A DNA stretch of 64,000 nucleotides from JACDAE01 sp963744875 (GTDB taxonomy: Bacteria; Chloroflexota; Ktedonobacteria; Ktedonobacterales; Ktedonobacteraceae), in NCBI GenBank assembly GCA_963744875.1, contig CAVUVQ010000035.1, positions 124,001 through 188,000 of the forward strand, read 5' to 3'. How positions within the stretch are numbered: position 1 is the first letter of the stretch; every line of letters starts with the position of its first letter. The notes under the pieces were generated by a model. The model worked only from the letters and a program-made list of their open reading frames with translations. It ran no database searches and was not told the DNA's origin. Position numbers and translations under genes: made by a program. Positions 45,998 through 55,441 of the stretch are shown in pieces.

Positions 45998-46973
45998 AAT
46001 TTTTATTATTGTCAGCGATATTCGGCACAGGAATACGGGGATGCGTCTGCCAGTGCAACTGGCGACGTGGAATACGCCGCATCAGAGAACGCGTCGTTTG
46101 CCACACACTCTCCGGATCAACATTATTGCGCCAGTAATAATAACAGGCAACATCATCAGGATCACAACGTAACAATCCACTAAACGTCGTTTCCAGCGAT
46201 TGCTCACCCTGAGCATCGAGATGGAAGTTTTGAAACCAGAGCTGGCTGCGTTTATTATGCAACCGCGCCGCCTCCACCACGGTACGCCCCCACGGCTCTA
46301 CCATCGACACGTCCTCATTAAGCAACTGCCAGAAGAGATGACACCCCACAATATCAAGGTGCGGCAATTGGGCAATTTCGTCGACCATGCCCAGATCTTG
46401 CGGCAAAAGCACGATTGAGGTCTTTGCATCCTGGTCGGTACGCTTGACACAGCCAAACAACTCACCCAGAAAATCAAGCATCGAACGACGACGGAAATTT
46501 TGCAGGTCGGTAATGTCAGGACATAGGGCACGACACACCGAACAAAAACAGGTGATGTCTGGTCCCCTCGGCTCGTCAAGCATGATGCCGTTGATAGGAT
46601 AGGTAGATAGGTAATATTCTATTTCTTTAAACAGCCAGGAACGAAATGCTTCGTGATTATAGCAAGAAATACCATGCGAACGTCCATGACGATCCTTTAC
46701 ACGCGACTCAGGATGACGAAATGTATACCAGCTTGGCATCAATGAAGGGCCAGCGAATAAATTGCCAAAACGTCCAAGGCTGAGATAGACCTTTAAGCCC
46801 GCATCTTGCGCCTGCGACAGACCACGCTCCAGATCACGTGACCAGCGCTGTTCCTCTTGCTCATGTATTGCGCAGACGACACTGCCTGCCCCCATCGCCC
46901 GGATCTGCTCAAAATCACGCTTGACACTCTCCGGATGAAGGAACGGATGAAAATAGGCGACGGTTATATCCAT
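45996..46973 (-). CDS. Putative glycoside hydrolase-like TIM-barrel protein
   Basis: A 325-residue protein. Strand-helix alternation and pieces such as GAGSVVCAIHEQEEQRWSRD, GLKVYLSLGRFGNLFAGP, SCYNHEAFRSWLFKEIEYYL, INGIMLDEPRGPD and HLDIVGCHLFWQLL suggest a TIM barrel of the hypothetical glycosidase type, with LDEP as a candidate acidic active-site motif. FCSVCRALCP adds a Cys cluster. ATG 46973 (MDITVAYFHP) chosen since the family-like part starts there. Not assigned to a numbered GH family. Its stop lies within the palindrome at its 3' side. Confidence 0.7.
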   Translation of the reverse strand: MDITVAYFHPFLHPESVKRDFEQIRAMGAGSVVCAIHEQEEQRWSRDLERGLSQAQDAGLKVYLSLGRFGNLFAGPSLMPSWYTFRHPESRVKDRHGRSHGISCYNHEAFRSWLFKEIEYYLSTYPINGIMLDEPRGPDITCFCSVCRALCPDITDLQNFRRRSMLDFLGELFGCVKRTDQDAKTSIVLLPQDLGMVDEIAQLPHLDIVGCHLFWQLLNEDVSMVEPWGRTVVEAARLHNKRSQLWFQNFHLDAQGEQSLETTFSGLLRCDPDDVACYYYWRNNVDPESVWQTTRSLMRRIPRRQLHWQTHPRIPVPNIADNNKN

Positions 46974-47197
46974 TAGACCTACCAACGAATTGAAGTGAAC
47001 AACAAAAAGGAGTGGGTAACAAAAACATTTATGTGTACTTAAACCCAGTATAGCATAAGCAAGCATCAGCTATCTAAAAAAACGGGCCACAGGTTACTTT
47101 CGTGCTAACCTCTGGCTATCGACCAGGCAAAAAAGGACAGGATAACACGACTTTTGGCACAAAAAAACATAATGAGCTTGACAAGTCTTTTTTTTCT

Positions 47198-48133
47198 ATG
47201 CACAATGCACGCATGAGTTATGCAGCACAGTTTACCCTTAGCTCTGGCACGACGCGCTTTGTACGCTCGTATGCCAAAATTAATCTGACCCTCGACGTGT
47301 TGGAACGTCGGGCCGATAACTATCATGAACTGGCAACAGTCATGCAAACTGTTGACCTCTATGATACTCTCTGTCTCACAACCACCGCTGATGGCAGTGT
47401 ACACATCATCTGTACACGCCCCGAACTCAACGGTTCCGACAACCTGGCCGCTCGTGCAGCGCAAGCTGTACGCCAACGCCTCGCTCTTTCACAAGGGGTT
47501 GTCATCGAATTGCAAAAGCGCATCCCCATGGCTGCGGGATTAGGCGGCGGAAGTAGTAACGCTGCAGCGGTCTTGCTGGCACTACAGCAGGAATGGCAAC
47601 TTCCCCTATCCCCGGCGGATCTGCTTTCAATTGCGACAGAACTTGGTTCCGATGTTCCGTTTTTTCTGAGCGGAGGCCTGGCATTATGCGAGGGACGTGG
47701 TGAACGTATCACGCCACTTGCAACGCATTGGCCGCGCACCATGCGTTGGCTACTTCTGCTCAAACCCGCAATCGGTGTCTCAACAGCGGCAGTGTTTCGT
47801 TCTCTGCCAGCCAGCGACTACACCGACGGAACTCACAGCCGGGCAATCAGTGCTGCATTACAAGCAAAGAAGGATTTACACCCGGAAGATCTGCACAACG
47901 GCCTGGCACGCGGCGTACTAGAACGCTATCCTGAGGTCGCTCAGGCACGCAAAGATCTGCTTCAGGCAGGTGCAACGTTCGTACAACTTTCCGGTAGTGG
48001 TCCCACCCTCTTTGCCCCTTTCGCTGAACTGGTGCGTGCGACACAAGTCCAGCAATCCCTGCATGAGCAAGGTTACGAAACCTATCTCACGCGGGCCATT
48101 CATCCCACCGTCGAAAACATAAGTTTTTACTAA
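47198..48133 (+). CDS. ispE: 4-(cytidine 5'-diphospho)-2-C-methyl-D-erythritol kinase
   Basis: A 311-residue GHMP kinase of the MEP path that phosphorylates CDP-ME. Motifs: SYAKINLTLDVLERRADNYH, the ATP loop IPMAAGLGGGSSNAAAVLLA, GSDVPFFLSGG (with the catalytic Asp) and QLSGSGPTLFAPF. The start is uncertain: ATG 47198 or 47213; neither has a ribosome site. Standard length. IspD and IspF are 15 kb to the left. Confidence 0.93.
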   Translation: MHNARMSYAAQFTLSSGTTRFVRSYAKINLTLDVLERRADNYHELATVMQTVDLYDTLCLTTTADGSVHIICTRPELNGSDNLAARAAQAVRQRLALSQGVVIELQKRIPMAAGLGGGSSNAAAVLLALQQEWQLPLSPADLLSIATELGSDVPFFLSGGLALCEGRGERITPLATHWPRTMRWLLLLKPAIGVSTAAVFRSLPASDYTDGTHSRAISAALQAKKDLHPEDLHNGLARGVLERYPEVAQARKDLLQAGATFVQLSGSGPTLFAPFAELVRATQVQQSLHEQGYETYLTRAIHPTVENISFY

Positions 48134-48154
48134 GATGGAAGTAGAGGTACAATT

Positions 48155-48313
48155 ATGTCAAGCGATCTATATTACTGCGTTAAGTGCAAAAAAAAGACTG
48201 AACTACGCGACGCACAACGCATCACCATGAAAAATGGCAAACCTGCCCTCAAGGGCCAGTGCACCGTCTGCGGAACCACGGTCAATGCCATCCTTGGCGC
48301 TGAGAAAAAATAA
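48155..48313 (+). CDS. DUF5679 small zinc-ribbon protein
   Basis: A 52-residue protein (starts MSSDLYYCVKCKKKTEL) with two CxxC knuckles (YCVKCK and CTVCGT) around the block ITMKNGKPALKGQC. This matches DUF5679 domain proteins common in Chloroflexota; function unknown, likely zinc binding. GTAGAGG lies upstream. It is 21 nt after ispE and probably cotranscribed. It is followed by a palindromic element. Confidence 0.85.
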   Translation: MSSDLYYCVKCKKKTELRDAQRITMKNGKPALKGQCTVCGTTVNAILGAEKK

Positions 48314-48327
48314 AGGTAACCATCTAC

Positions 48328-48379
48328 ACGGGCATCGTAAACGTGACCCATTTGTACGGGCCACGTTTACGACGCCCGT
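48328..48379. repeat. Palindromic element, ACGGGC-type
   Basis: Arms 48328-48349 and 48358-48379 (22 nt each) pair with two mismatches around an 8-nt loop. A degenerate single arm (GTACGGGCCACGTTCACCAC) recurs at 51741-51760 before a GT9 gene. It may also end the ispE-DUF5679 transcript. Confidence 0.7.
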
Positions 48380-48509
48380 ACGGGGTTCAAACGACGAGGC
48401 GTGCCACATACCTTCGTTCTAATTCTCGACTTCCCACCATCCTTTTGTTATAATGGGAACGATCAATACGCATCTTGTGATGCCGCCGATACAACAAAAG
48501 GGAAGAGCT

Positions 48510-49154
48510 ATGAATATCTGGGATTCAGTACAACGCGGTCTGGAAAAAGCGACACAGGAAGCGACACGCCGCGCCCGAACGCAACGCCTACGTTCAACTA
48601 TTGATAATCTAACACAGCAACTCCATACGCAGGAAGATGAGCTTCTCGTAAAAACAATGCAGATCTTTGCCGCTGGACAACTTACACAAAATGAACTTCT
48701 TCCTCTCTGCCAGGAATTGGCCCAACTACAACTACAACTGGAGCAGGCCCAACATGAACTAAACCTCGTTCAAAGCCAACAGAATCAGGCACAAGCTCCA
48801 GGAACATCCCCCACACTACCAGCATACACAACCCCACCGTCCGATTATCAACCTTACGATGAAACAATGCCCGCCCCACCACCTCCCCCTCCCCCAGGTG
48901 TAACATCCCTTAGCTCTTTTAACACCGTCATTATGAACACACCCGGACAAGAAAAGCAGTTGTGCCCCCACTGTAACGTTGCTCTGATCCCTGGTGATGC
49001 CTATTGCCATAATTGTGGTGCCCCGACTGGCAAAAGTGAGATTACACAGCAACCAACAATCCTTGTTGAGACTCCCGAAGAGGTGCAATCAGGGCCACAT
49101 ACCGTGGAGACAGAGGGAGCTGATAGTCCTGAAGAAAAAGACGAAGGAGCTTGA
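48510..49154 (+). CDS. Coiled-coil zinc-ribbon protein
   Basis: A 214-residue protein: a helical/coiled-coil part (about 1-95; LRSTIDNLTQQLHTQEDELL), a Pro-rich linker (PAPPPPPPPGV), and a zinc ribbon with LCPHC and CHNCGAP (about 160-185), then an acidic tail. Zinc-ribbon proteins of this shape are common in Ktedonobacteria and Actinobacteria and are of unknown role. ATG 48510 has AAGGGAAG upstream. The stop overlaps the TTG start of the first GT9 gene, hinting at coupling. Confidence 0.75.
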   Translation: MNIWDSVQRGLEKATQEATRRARTQRLRSTIDNLTQQLHTQEDELLVKTMQIFAAGQLTQNELLPLCQELAQLQLQLEQAQHELNLVQSQQNQAQAPGTSPTLPAYTTPPSDYQPYDETMPAPPPPPPPGVTSLSSFNTVIMNTPGQEKQLCPHCNVALIPGDAYCHNCGAPTGKSEITQQPTILVETPEEVQSGPHTVETEGADSPEEKDEGA

Positions 49155-50329
49155 AACTGCGTCAACATATTATTACTTCATTCTGTCTGTTCCTACGCCT
49201 GCCATTTGCGCTCCTTGATTATATACAACGACCATTTGTGCGTAGAGCCAGAACACAGCCGCGTTCCATTGTTGTGATCAAACCCTGTTGCCTGGGCGAT
49301 CTCATCATGACAACGCCGCTTCTGCAAGTGCTACAACATAACTATCCGCAGGCGAGCATCACCTACGTCGCAGGAAACTGGTCAAAAGTAATTGTAGAAC
49401 ACACGCCCACTGTCAGCCATGTTATCGACTGCGGGACTGTCGGTATCCCCGGTCGCTACAAACTCCAGGATTATTTCCGCCTGGCACGGCTACTGCGACG
49501 CTCTTCCTTCGATCTGGCCTTCGTCCTTGATCGTTCACCAATGCTCACCCTACTTCCCTGGCTCGCAGGCGTTCCCCGCCGCGTCGGACCCGATAGCCTG
49601 GGCCGTGGTTTCTCGCTCACAGATCGTGTCGCAGTTTCAACATCTCCCCTCCACCTCCAGCATCAGGCCGAGATATATCTCGATCTGGCCCGTGCCATTG
49701 GCCTCACAGTCGACTCCCCACACATGCAATTTGTTCCAACCACCGCCGAAAAACTGCAAGTCCCACCGGACAACCACCTCCGCATCGCTGTCTTCCCAGG
49801 CGGAGGCAGTAATCCGGGCATGCAATTGACTTCCAAACGCTGGCCTTTAGAACGCTACCGAGAGATTGTCCGCCGCCTGGTTCTGGAACGAGATGTCCAT
49901 GTATTGCTGATCGGCGGACCAGACGATAAGGCACTGACACAAAAGCTTTTAGAAGGCCTTACCCTACCAGATGGCATGGTAACCGATCTCGCAGGCAAAA
50001 CAAGCTTTGGCGAAATGGCAGCGTACCTCGCAGCTTGTGCGCTCTTCATCGGGAACGATAGCAGCCCGATGCACCTGGCCGCCGCCGTTGGCACAGCGGT
50101 CATTGCTATCTTTGGCCCCACCAGTCCGCAAGAGTACGGCCCTTATCCACCTGATGACCCCGGACATATAGCGCTCTGGCGTCATCCCAACGGCCAGCCC
50201 TGCTTTTTCCTGGGAAAAATGCAACCATGCGCCAATTGTACATGTATGCAAGCAGTGACCCTTGACGACGTGTGGACCGCCATCGAACACCTCGTTCCCA
50301 CTCCGCACAATGATGAGGTTGTGCAATGA
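49151..50329 (+). CDS. GT9 (heptosyltransferase-like) glycosyltransferase 1
   Basis: A 392-residue GT-B enzyme. N-terminal VVIKPCCLGDLIMTTPLLQV and YVAGNWSK; C-terminal donor site VAVFPGGGSNPGMQLTSKRW is written in the frame as IAVFPGGGSNPGMQ then KRWPLERY, DLAGKTSFGEMAAYLAACAL and FIGNDSSPMHLAAAVGTAVI, all standard for GT9. The start TTG 49151 overlaps the previous stop and has AAGGAG close by; a later start is possible. GT9 enzymes add heptose or similar sugars to cell-surface glycans; substrate unknown here. Confidence 0.88.
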   Translation: MKLRQHIITSFCLFLRLPFALLDYIQRPFVRRARTQPRSIVVIKPCCLGDLIMTTPLLQVLQHNYPQASITYVAGNWSKVIVEHTPTVSHVIDCGTVGIPGRYKLQDYFRLARLLRRSSFDLAFVLDRSPMLTLLPWLAGVPRRVGPDSLGRGFSLTDRVAVSTSPLHLQHQAEIYLDLARAIGLTVDSPHMQFVPTTAEKLQVPPDNHLRIAVFPGGGSNPGMQLTSKRWPLERYREIVRRLVLERDVHVLLIGGPDDKALTQKLLEGLTLPDGMVTDLAGKTSFGEMAAYLAACALFIGNDSSPMHLAAAVGTAVIAIFGPTSPQEYGPYPPDDPGHIALWRHPNGQPCFFLGKMQPCANCTCMQAVTLDDVWTAIEHLVPTPHNDEVVQ

Positions 50330-51545
50330 AAACGAAACGCCTGCTAAGGACTGTAATCCTCTTCCTTGTTCGCATTATAGGGGCACCAGCAGCCTATCGC
50401 ATACGGCAAACGAGGCTTCGCAAACCAGCACCACGTATCCTGCTCATCCGTCCCGATCATCTTGGTGACCTGGTACTCACAACTCCTGTGCTAAACGCCT
50501 TGAAAGAACACGCTCCAGATGCCCATATTACCATGCTGGTCGGTCCCTGGTCGCGTGAGATCGTCGCACGTCATCCAGCTATTGATGCAATCCTCACCTG
50601 CCCCTTTCCGGGCTTCCAGCGTGCTCCCCAAAACCGCTCGACCCTTATCTCTTGCTTTTCCAGCTTGCACGCCAGCTCAAAAGTGCACACTACGATCTTG
50701 CCATCAATTTACGGCCCGACTTCTGGTGGGGTGCGGCACTGATCTACTTAGCGGGCATTCCACGCCGCGTTGGCTATGCCATTCAACCAGGCAGACCATT
50801 TCTTACGCATAAATTGGCAATCTCAGAACCCGAACATGCTACGGTTTCCAACCTGCGCCTTGCCAGCACTGGCCTTTTCATACTGGGATACCAGCAACTG
50901 GATGAACCTTATACACCAACTCGCTATCCTTTGCACTTTGTACCAACCCAAGAGGAACGTAGCTGGATAGACAAACAACTGGCTACAAACGGTATCACAA
51001 CAGAAATGCCTGTCATTGTCATCCATCCCGGAACAGGTGCAGCAGTCAAATTATGGCGTAATGAGGCGTGGTCACATTGCGCCAATAGCATCAACGAGTT
51101 ATATCCAGCCCCGCAACAAATACACATTGTGCTCACGGGAAGCCCATCGGAGCGACCACTGCTCGAAGCAATTGCCAGCGGTATGAAGACTCCTCCATTG
51201 CTCCTGAGCGATATGACCGTCGGACAATTAGCAGCGATACTGGCACGTGCGTTATTAGTGCTCGGCGTCGATAGTGGTCCCCTCCATCTCGCAGTAGCAC
51301 AGAATACACGTACACTACAACTCTTCGGACCAACCGATGAACATATTTTTGGTCCCTGGGGTACACCCGAACAACATATCGTGATCCGGGCCATCCAAAA
51401 ATGTCCCGGCTGTCCAGCAATTCCATGCGGACGTCTCGATTTTAACCCTGATGAAGTGAGCCAGCATCCCTGTGTACGCCTCATTCCAGAAAAACAGGTT
51501 GAGCAGGCGCTCACATCAACGCTAGCACAATTTTCCCTATTGTAG
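50326..51545 (+). CDS. GT9 glycosyltransferase 2, two frameshifts
   Basis: A GT-B enzyme starting with ATGA overlap to the previous gene. N-terminal RILLIRPDHLGDLVLTTPVL, then NLRPDFWWGAALIYLAGIPR, IVIHPGTGAAVKLWRNEAW, LLSDMTVGQLAAILARALLV and GVDSGPLHLAVAQN. Two shifts near 50626 (CCCC run) and 50650 (CCC run); dropping one C at each joins FQRAPKTARPYLLLFQLARQ and gives exactly 405 residues. The gene is probably intact in nature. Confidence 0.85.
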
Positions 51546-51554
51546 GGGCGCAAT

Positions 51555-51617
51555 GCAACGAAGTGGAATAAGCCCGTGGCCCCACAACGCAACGAAGTGG
51601 AATAAGCCCGTGGCCCC
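51555..51617. repeat. 29-nt direct repeat, two copies
   Basis: 51555-51583 and 51589-51617 are identical, period 34. The shared text contains AAGTGGAATAAGCCCGTGG, a near match to the arms of the element at 45.9 kb (AAGCGGAATAAGCCCGGG). Preceded by GTAGGGGCG at 51542-51550, so it looks like a broken copy of the same element, directly after the GT9 stop. Confidence 0.8.
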
Positions 51618-51653
51618 GATGAGATTTGGAAAGTCCTACCATAATCAGGGGTA

Positions 51654-51682
51654 TTGAAACTTCTTTTCAGTACCTCTATAAT
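51654..51682 (+). promoter_or_regulatory. Promoter for the second GT9 group
   Basis: TTGAAA (51654-51659), 17-nt spacer, perfect TATAAT (51677-51682). Start codon 100 nt downstream. Strong match. Confidence 0.78.
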
Positions 51683-51782
51683 GCGAACATGAAAAAATTT
51701 TGCCGGTTACAACCACGCGGCATGTAATTGGACGCCCAGCGTACGGGCCACGTTCACCACGCCCATATGAGGACAACATATA

Positions 51783-53093
51783 ATGGCACAATTACCGCAG
51801 ACACCTGCGTTAGACGAATACGGCTACCCACTACGCCCTGATGCACGACGGCAGTTGCGCAATAGGAGCGTGCGCATCAGCAAACGCATTCTCGCACTGA
51901 GTATTACCTCGCTCATGAGCATAATAGGAGCGTTCCTCTGGCTACGTCGTATCGGCACACACTACCCTCCTTTACGCCCTCAGAGCTTTTCACCTGAACG
52001 CATACTGGTAATTCGCCTCGATCTGATCGGTGACCTTGTCCTCTCGCTTACCGTTGTCCACCTGCTCAAACGTACCTATCCAGACGCGGAGATCGATCTG
52101 CTAGCACTCCCTTCAAGCGCAAAGATTGCTGCCAGCGATCCTGATCTAAGCGAAATTATTGCCTACGATCCCAATGTCTGGCGTAGACCCCAGGCTCTGC
52201 TACGTCCAAAAAACTGGAAAGCACTGTTGGCCTTGCGCAAACGTCTGCACACACGCCACTATGATCTCACCATAAGCGTCTTTGGCAATTGGGCCGCGCT
52301 ACTGGCAGCCCTCAGTGGTACACCACGCCGCGTTGGATTTGCTGGAGAAGCTTATCCAGGCTTCCTGACCGATAGCGTGCCCGGTCGCCACTGGGCCGAC
52401 TCAAGCACCCAACTGCATGAAGTAGATTATTGTCTTCAATTGGCACAAAAAGCCGGTGCCAGCATTGGCCCGGATGATCGCATCCCACACCTTGCAGTCG
52501 ACCCACAAGCACGCCAGGAGATCGCACAATTACTACAACAAGAAGGCATACAATCTACTCAAACGCTCATTGCTTGCCATGTTAGCTCGAACAATGGGCA
52601 ATCCAAGCGTTGGCCCGTCCCGTATTGGGCAACATTAATCGACCACCTGATACGTGAAGATGGGCACAGCGTCGTTTTAACAGGCGCACAGAACGATCTA
52701 CCACTCATTGAGTTAATACTACGCCGCACACATGAACGACCCGTCAACCTCGCAGGCAAAACCAGCCTGACCCAACTCGCCGCACTCCTACAACGTGCCG
52801 ACGTGCTTATCACAGGTGATAGTGGTCCCATGCATATAACTGCAGCCGTTGCGACTCCTCTCATCGCCATTCACGGTCCAACCAATCCAGCCCACAGCGG
52901 TCCCTTGAGTCCAACGGCAACAGTACTACGCAGTGACATCTGGTGCAGTCCATGCTATGATGCAAAAAGTCCGGCTGATTGCCGTTTCTTTACCACCCAA
53001 TGCATGAAAAATATTGAACCCAACCAGGTACTCAGTGTTCTTCATGAGAAGTTACAGGATAGACAAGTTGCTAGACAGGAGGCTTTCGATTGA
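51783..53093 (+). CDS. GT9 glycosyltransferase 3
   Basis: A 436-residue GT-B enzyme with a 60-residue N-terminal extension bearing a membrane segment (ILALSITSLMSIIGAFLWL). Then ILVIRLDLIGDLVLSLTVVH, NWAALLAALSGTPRRVGF, CHVSSNNGQSKRWPVPYWAT, NLAGKTSLTQLAALLQRADV and ITGDSGPMHITAAVATPLIA. Glycosyltransferase family 9 is clear; acceptor unknown. It overlaps the following GNAT gene (TTGA). Confidence 0.87.
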   Translation: MAQLPQTPALDEYGYPLRPDARRQLRNRSVRISKRILALSITSLMSIIGAFLWLRRIGTHYPPLRPQSFSPERILVIRLDLIGDLVLSLTVVHLLKRTYPDAEIDLLALPSSAKIAASDPDLSEIIAYDPNVWRRPQALLRPKNWKALLALRKRLHTRHYDLTISVFGNWAALLAALSGTPRRVGFAGEAYPGFLTDSVPGRHWADSSTQLHEVDYCLQLAQKAGASIGPDDRIPHLAVDPQARQEIAQLLQQEGIQSTQTLIACHVSSNNGQSKRWPVPYWATLIDHLIREDGHSVVLTGAQNDLPLIELILRRTHERPVNLAGKTSLTQLAALLQRADVLITGDSGPMHITAAVATPLIAIHGPTNPAHSGPLSPTATVLRSDIWCSPCYDAKSPADCRFFTTQCMKNIEPNQVLSVLHEKLQDRQVARQEAFD

Positions 53094-53926
53094 ACGAGAT
53101 TGGACAGGAACATTCAGCCATAGAACACACAAAAATTATAGAGGCCATGGAAGCGAACTTTGCGGAAGAGATGGCCTGCATGGCTCGCGCTTTCCCCGAA
53201 GGTGAATTGCACGAAGACTCGGAAATGCGCTGGTTCTTCACCGGGCGTGCTGGCTTCAACGGCGTATTGCACACAACCATAAACAGTAACGACAAAGCTT
53301 ATATTGATGGTCGCATCAGTGAAGTGCTGACCTACTTTCAAGAACGCAAAGTACAGATAGGCTGGCCTGTTGGTCCCCTGGCACAACCAGGTAACCTTGC
53401 CGCATATCTGGAGGCTCACGGAGTAACCTATCGCAGTAGTCATTATCCCATGATGCTGGATATGCTCACAAGATGGGGCCAGGTCAATGTACAGGTACCA
53501 GGACTGGTCATCGAAGAAATTGTGGACTACGAGACGCTCAAGCAGTGGCAAGCACTGACGGTGCTTGGCTTCGGCAGTTCAGAAGAGATTGGACAGACTT
53601 ACTACGAAGCATACTGTAGAACCGGCTTTGGCGATGGCTATCCCTGGCACCACTACATAGGCTGGCTACATGGTCGCCCCGTTGCCATCGCTTCGTTGCT
53701 CCTCCATGCAGGAGTTGCAGGCATCTATGGTATCGCAACGCATCCAGATGTACGGCGCAGAGGCATTGGTACTACCATTACCACCTACCTCCTCCATGAG
53801 GCTCAACGCTTCGGCCATCGCATCGCTATCCTATCACCGTCCGAAATGGGTATGAATATCTATCGCCACCTCGGTTTCCAGGAATACTACAAAACCGATT
53901 TCTACCTCTGGACACCACATGAATGA
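53090..53926 (+). CDS. GNAT N-acetyltransferase
   Basis: A 278-residue protein. The C-terminal half is a GNAT domain with IYGIATHPDVRRRGIGTTIT (acetyl-CoA loop R-x-x-G-x-G) and LSPSEMGMNIYRHLGFQEYY. The N-terminal half (about 1-140) is a degenerate GNAT-like domain. TTG start overlapping the GT9 stop. Lying between two glycosyltransferase genes, it may acetylate a sugar nucleotide or glycan amine, as inference only. Confidence 0.82.
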   Translation: MNEIGQEHSAIEHTKIIEAMEANFAEEMACMARAFPEGELHEDSEMRWFFTGRAGFNGVLHTTINSNDKAYIDGRISEVLTYFQERKVQIGWPVGPLAQPGNLAAYLEAHGVTYRSSHYPMMLDMLTRWGQVNVQVPGLVIEEIVDYETLKQWQALTVLGFGSSEEIGQTYYEAYCRTGFGDGYPWHHYIGWLHGRPVAIASLLLHAGVAGIYGIATHPDVRRRGIGTTITTYLLHEAQRFGHRIAILSPSEMGMNIYRHLGFQEYYKTDFYLWTPHE

Positions 53927-53933
53927 GTGAAAA

Positions 53934-55134
53934 ATGATCACAGAAGATACAGATTATACCAGATTATAGTAAACATATCACGCTACCAGCCGATGCTCAT
54001 ATTCTGGTGGTCAAGCTGGCAGGCATCGGCGACCTGCTTCTGGCTACTCCTGCCCTTCGCGCCTTGCGCGAGACCTATCCGCAGGCACGCATCGATCTGC
54101 TGGTCACACCCGATTCAGCTGGCCTACTCGATGGCTGGGATGTCATCAACAATAGTATCGTCCTGGACAAATATCTCTTCGACTCGCCACAGCAAATGGT
54201 CATCCATCCAGCCGTTATGTTGCGCCTGGCCGCCCTCTGGAATAATCTACGCAGCGGTCACTACGATGCAGTCCTGCTCCTACATCACCTGACACTACCC
54301 TTTGGTCGCCTCAAACATCAGGCCCTCATGCGTGCGACAGGAGCAAAGTGGCGCGTGGGACTCGATAACGGTCATGGTCGCTTCCTAAATGTGCGCGTTC
54401 AGGACAATGGTTTTGGAGCTATGCACGAGGCCGAGTACAACATGGCAATTGCAGAGGCGGTCGGGGCAAAGATCCAAAATAAAAAGCTGCATGTGCCAAT
54501 CAGCGAAATGGAACGCGCTCAAGCACATATGCTCGTCTACGAAGAATCTCTGTCCAGAGAGCCACGTTCGCCTCTTATCGCCTTCCACGCCGGGAGTGGC
54601 GGCTACAGCACAGCACGCCGTTGGGCACCCGAGCGCTTCGCACAACTCGCCGACACGCTCTATTCAGATGTAGGTGGACAATTATTGTTGCTCGGTGGCC
54701 CTGAAGAAACAGAACTACATCGGCAGATTATAAGCATGATGCAATCCAACATGCCTGTACGTAGTCTCGCCGGAAAAGGCAACATCAAAGTCGCCGCTGC
54801 TGTGTTAGAACTGGTAGACCTGTTCGTGGGCAATGACTCGGCACTTATGCACCTGGCTGCCGCAGTCGGAGCACCAACCGTTGCTATCTTTGGCCTCTCG
54901 AACTTCAAAGCCTGGGGACCATACACCGGCGACTCATCACATAAACGCGCAACAGTCGTACATCTCGATCTCCCATGCATGCCCTGCTTCTATCACGATC
55001 ACCTCTTAGGAACACCAGAGGGATGCGCCACCCACGATTGCCTCGCACAATTGGGAGTGGACCCGGTCGCCGTGGCCGCAAGACGTATGCTAAGAGAAAA
55101 CGGAACATGGCACGAAAAAGAAGTTTCGCTGTAA
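53934..55134 (+). CDS. GT9 glycosyltransferase 4, one frameshift near the start
   Basis: Begins at ATG 53934 (MITEDTDYTR); dropping one T near 53964 joins it to YSKHITLPADAHILVVKLAG, GDLLLATPALRALRETYPQA and the rest, giving exactly 399 residues. C-terminal donor-site blocks: IAFHAGSGGYSTARRWAPER, RSLAGKGNIKVAAAVLELVD and FVGNDSALMHLAAAVGAPTV. Without correction the first usable start is GTG 54007, cutting the conserved N-terminal strand. It closes the glycosyltransferase operon. Confidence 0.85.
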
Positions 55135-55215
55135 ATATACAATGGAGACGCATTCCCAAAAATTGAGGAATTCGCCAAAAATGATGCATCAAAAATGACG
55201 AAACGCACGTAAAAC

Positions 55216-55305
55216 GGTAGGGACCCGATTGCATCGCGTCCGCCATTCATGGAATCGTGGCCCACGATTGATCAATCACGGACGCGATGCAATCGGGTCC
55301 CTACC
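55216..55305. repeat. GTAGGGACCCGAT-type palindromic element
   Basis: Perfect 27-nt arms at 55216-55242 and 55279-55305; the loop differs from the element at 20529-20632 by one base. It lies in the 307-nt gap between the last GT9 gene and the RiPP cluster; nothing else is evident in that gap. Confidence 0.93.
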
Positions 55306-55441
55306 ATTTCTTTCCCCACAACATACACAGCAACCACCCACCAAACATGCATAACATGTAAAACACCCAGCTTGTTGGAAGTCTCAGTATACTGCATAGA
55401 GTAAGACATTTTCAATGTATTCATCATCTGGAGAAAAATCT

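Noticed and set aside
51555..51617. Possible CRISPR unit
   Set aside because: Only two repeats with a 5-nt gap and clear relation to a palindromic element; no spacers or cas genes.
53923..54010. In-frame TGA at codon 5 of a GT9 frame (MSEK-TGA-SQKIQ), as a second selenocysteine candidate
   Set aside because: A single extra T near 53964 with start at ATG 53934 explains the gene better and fits the general +1 error pattern. No redox site or SECIS-like fold follows.
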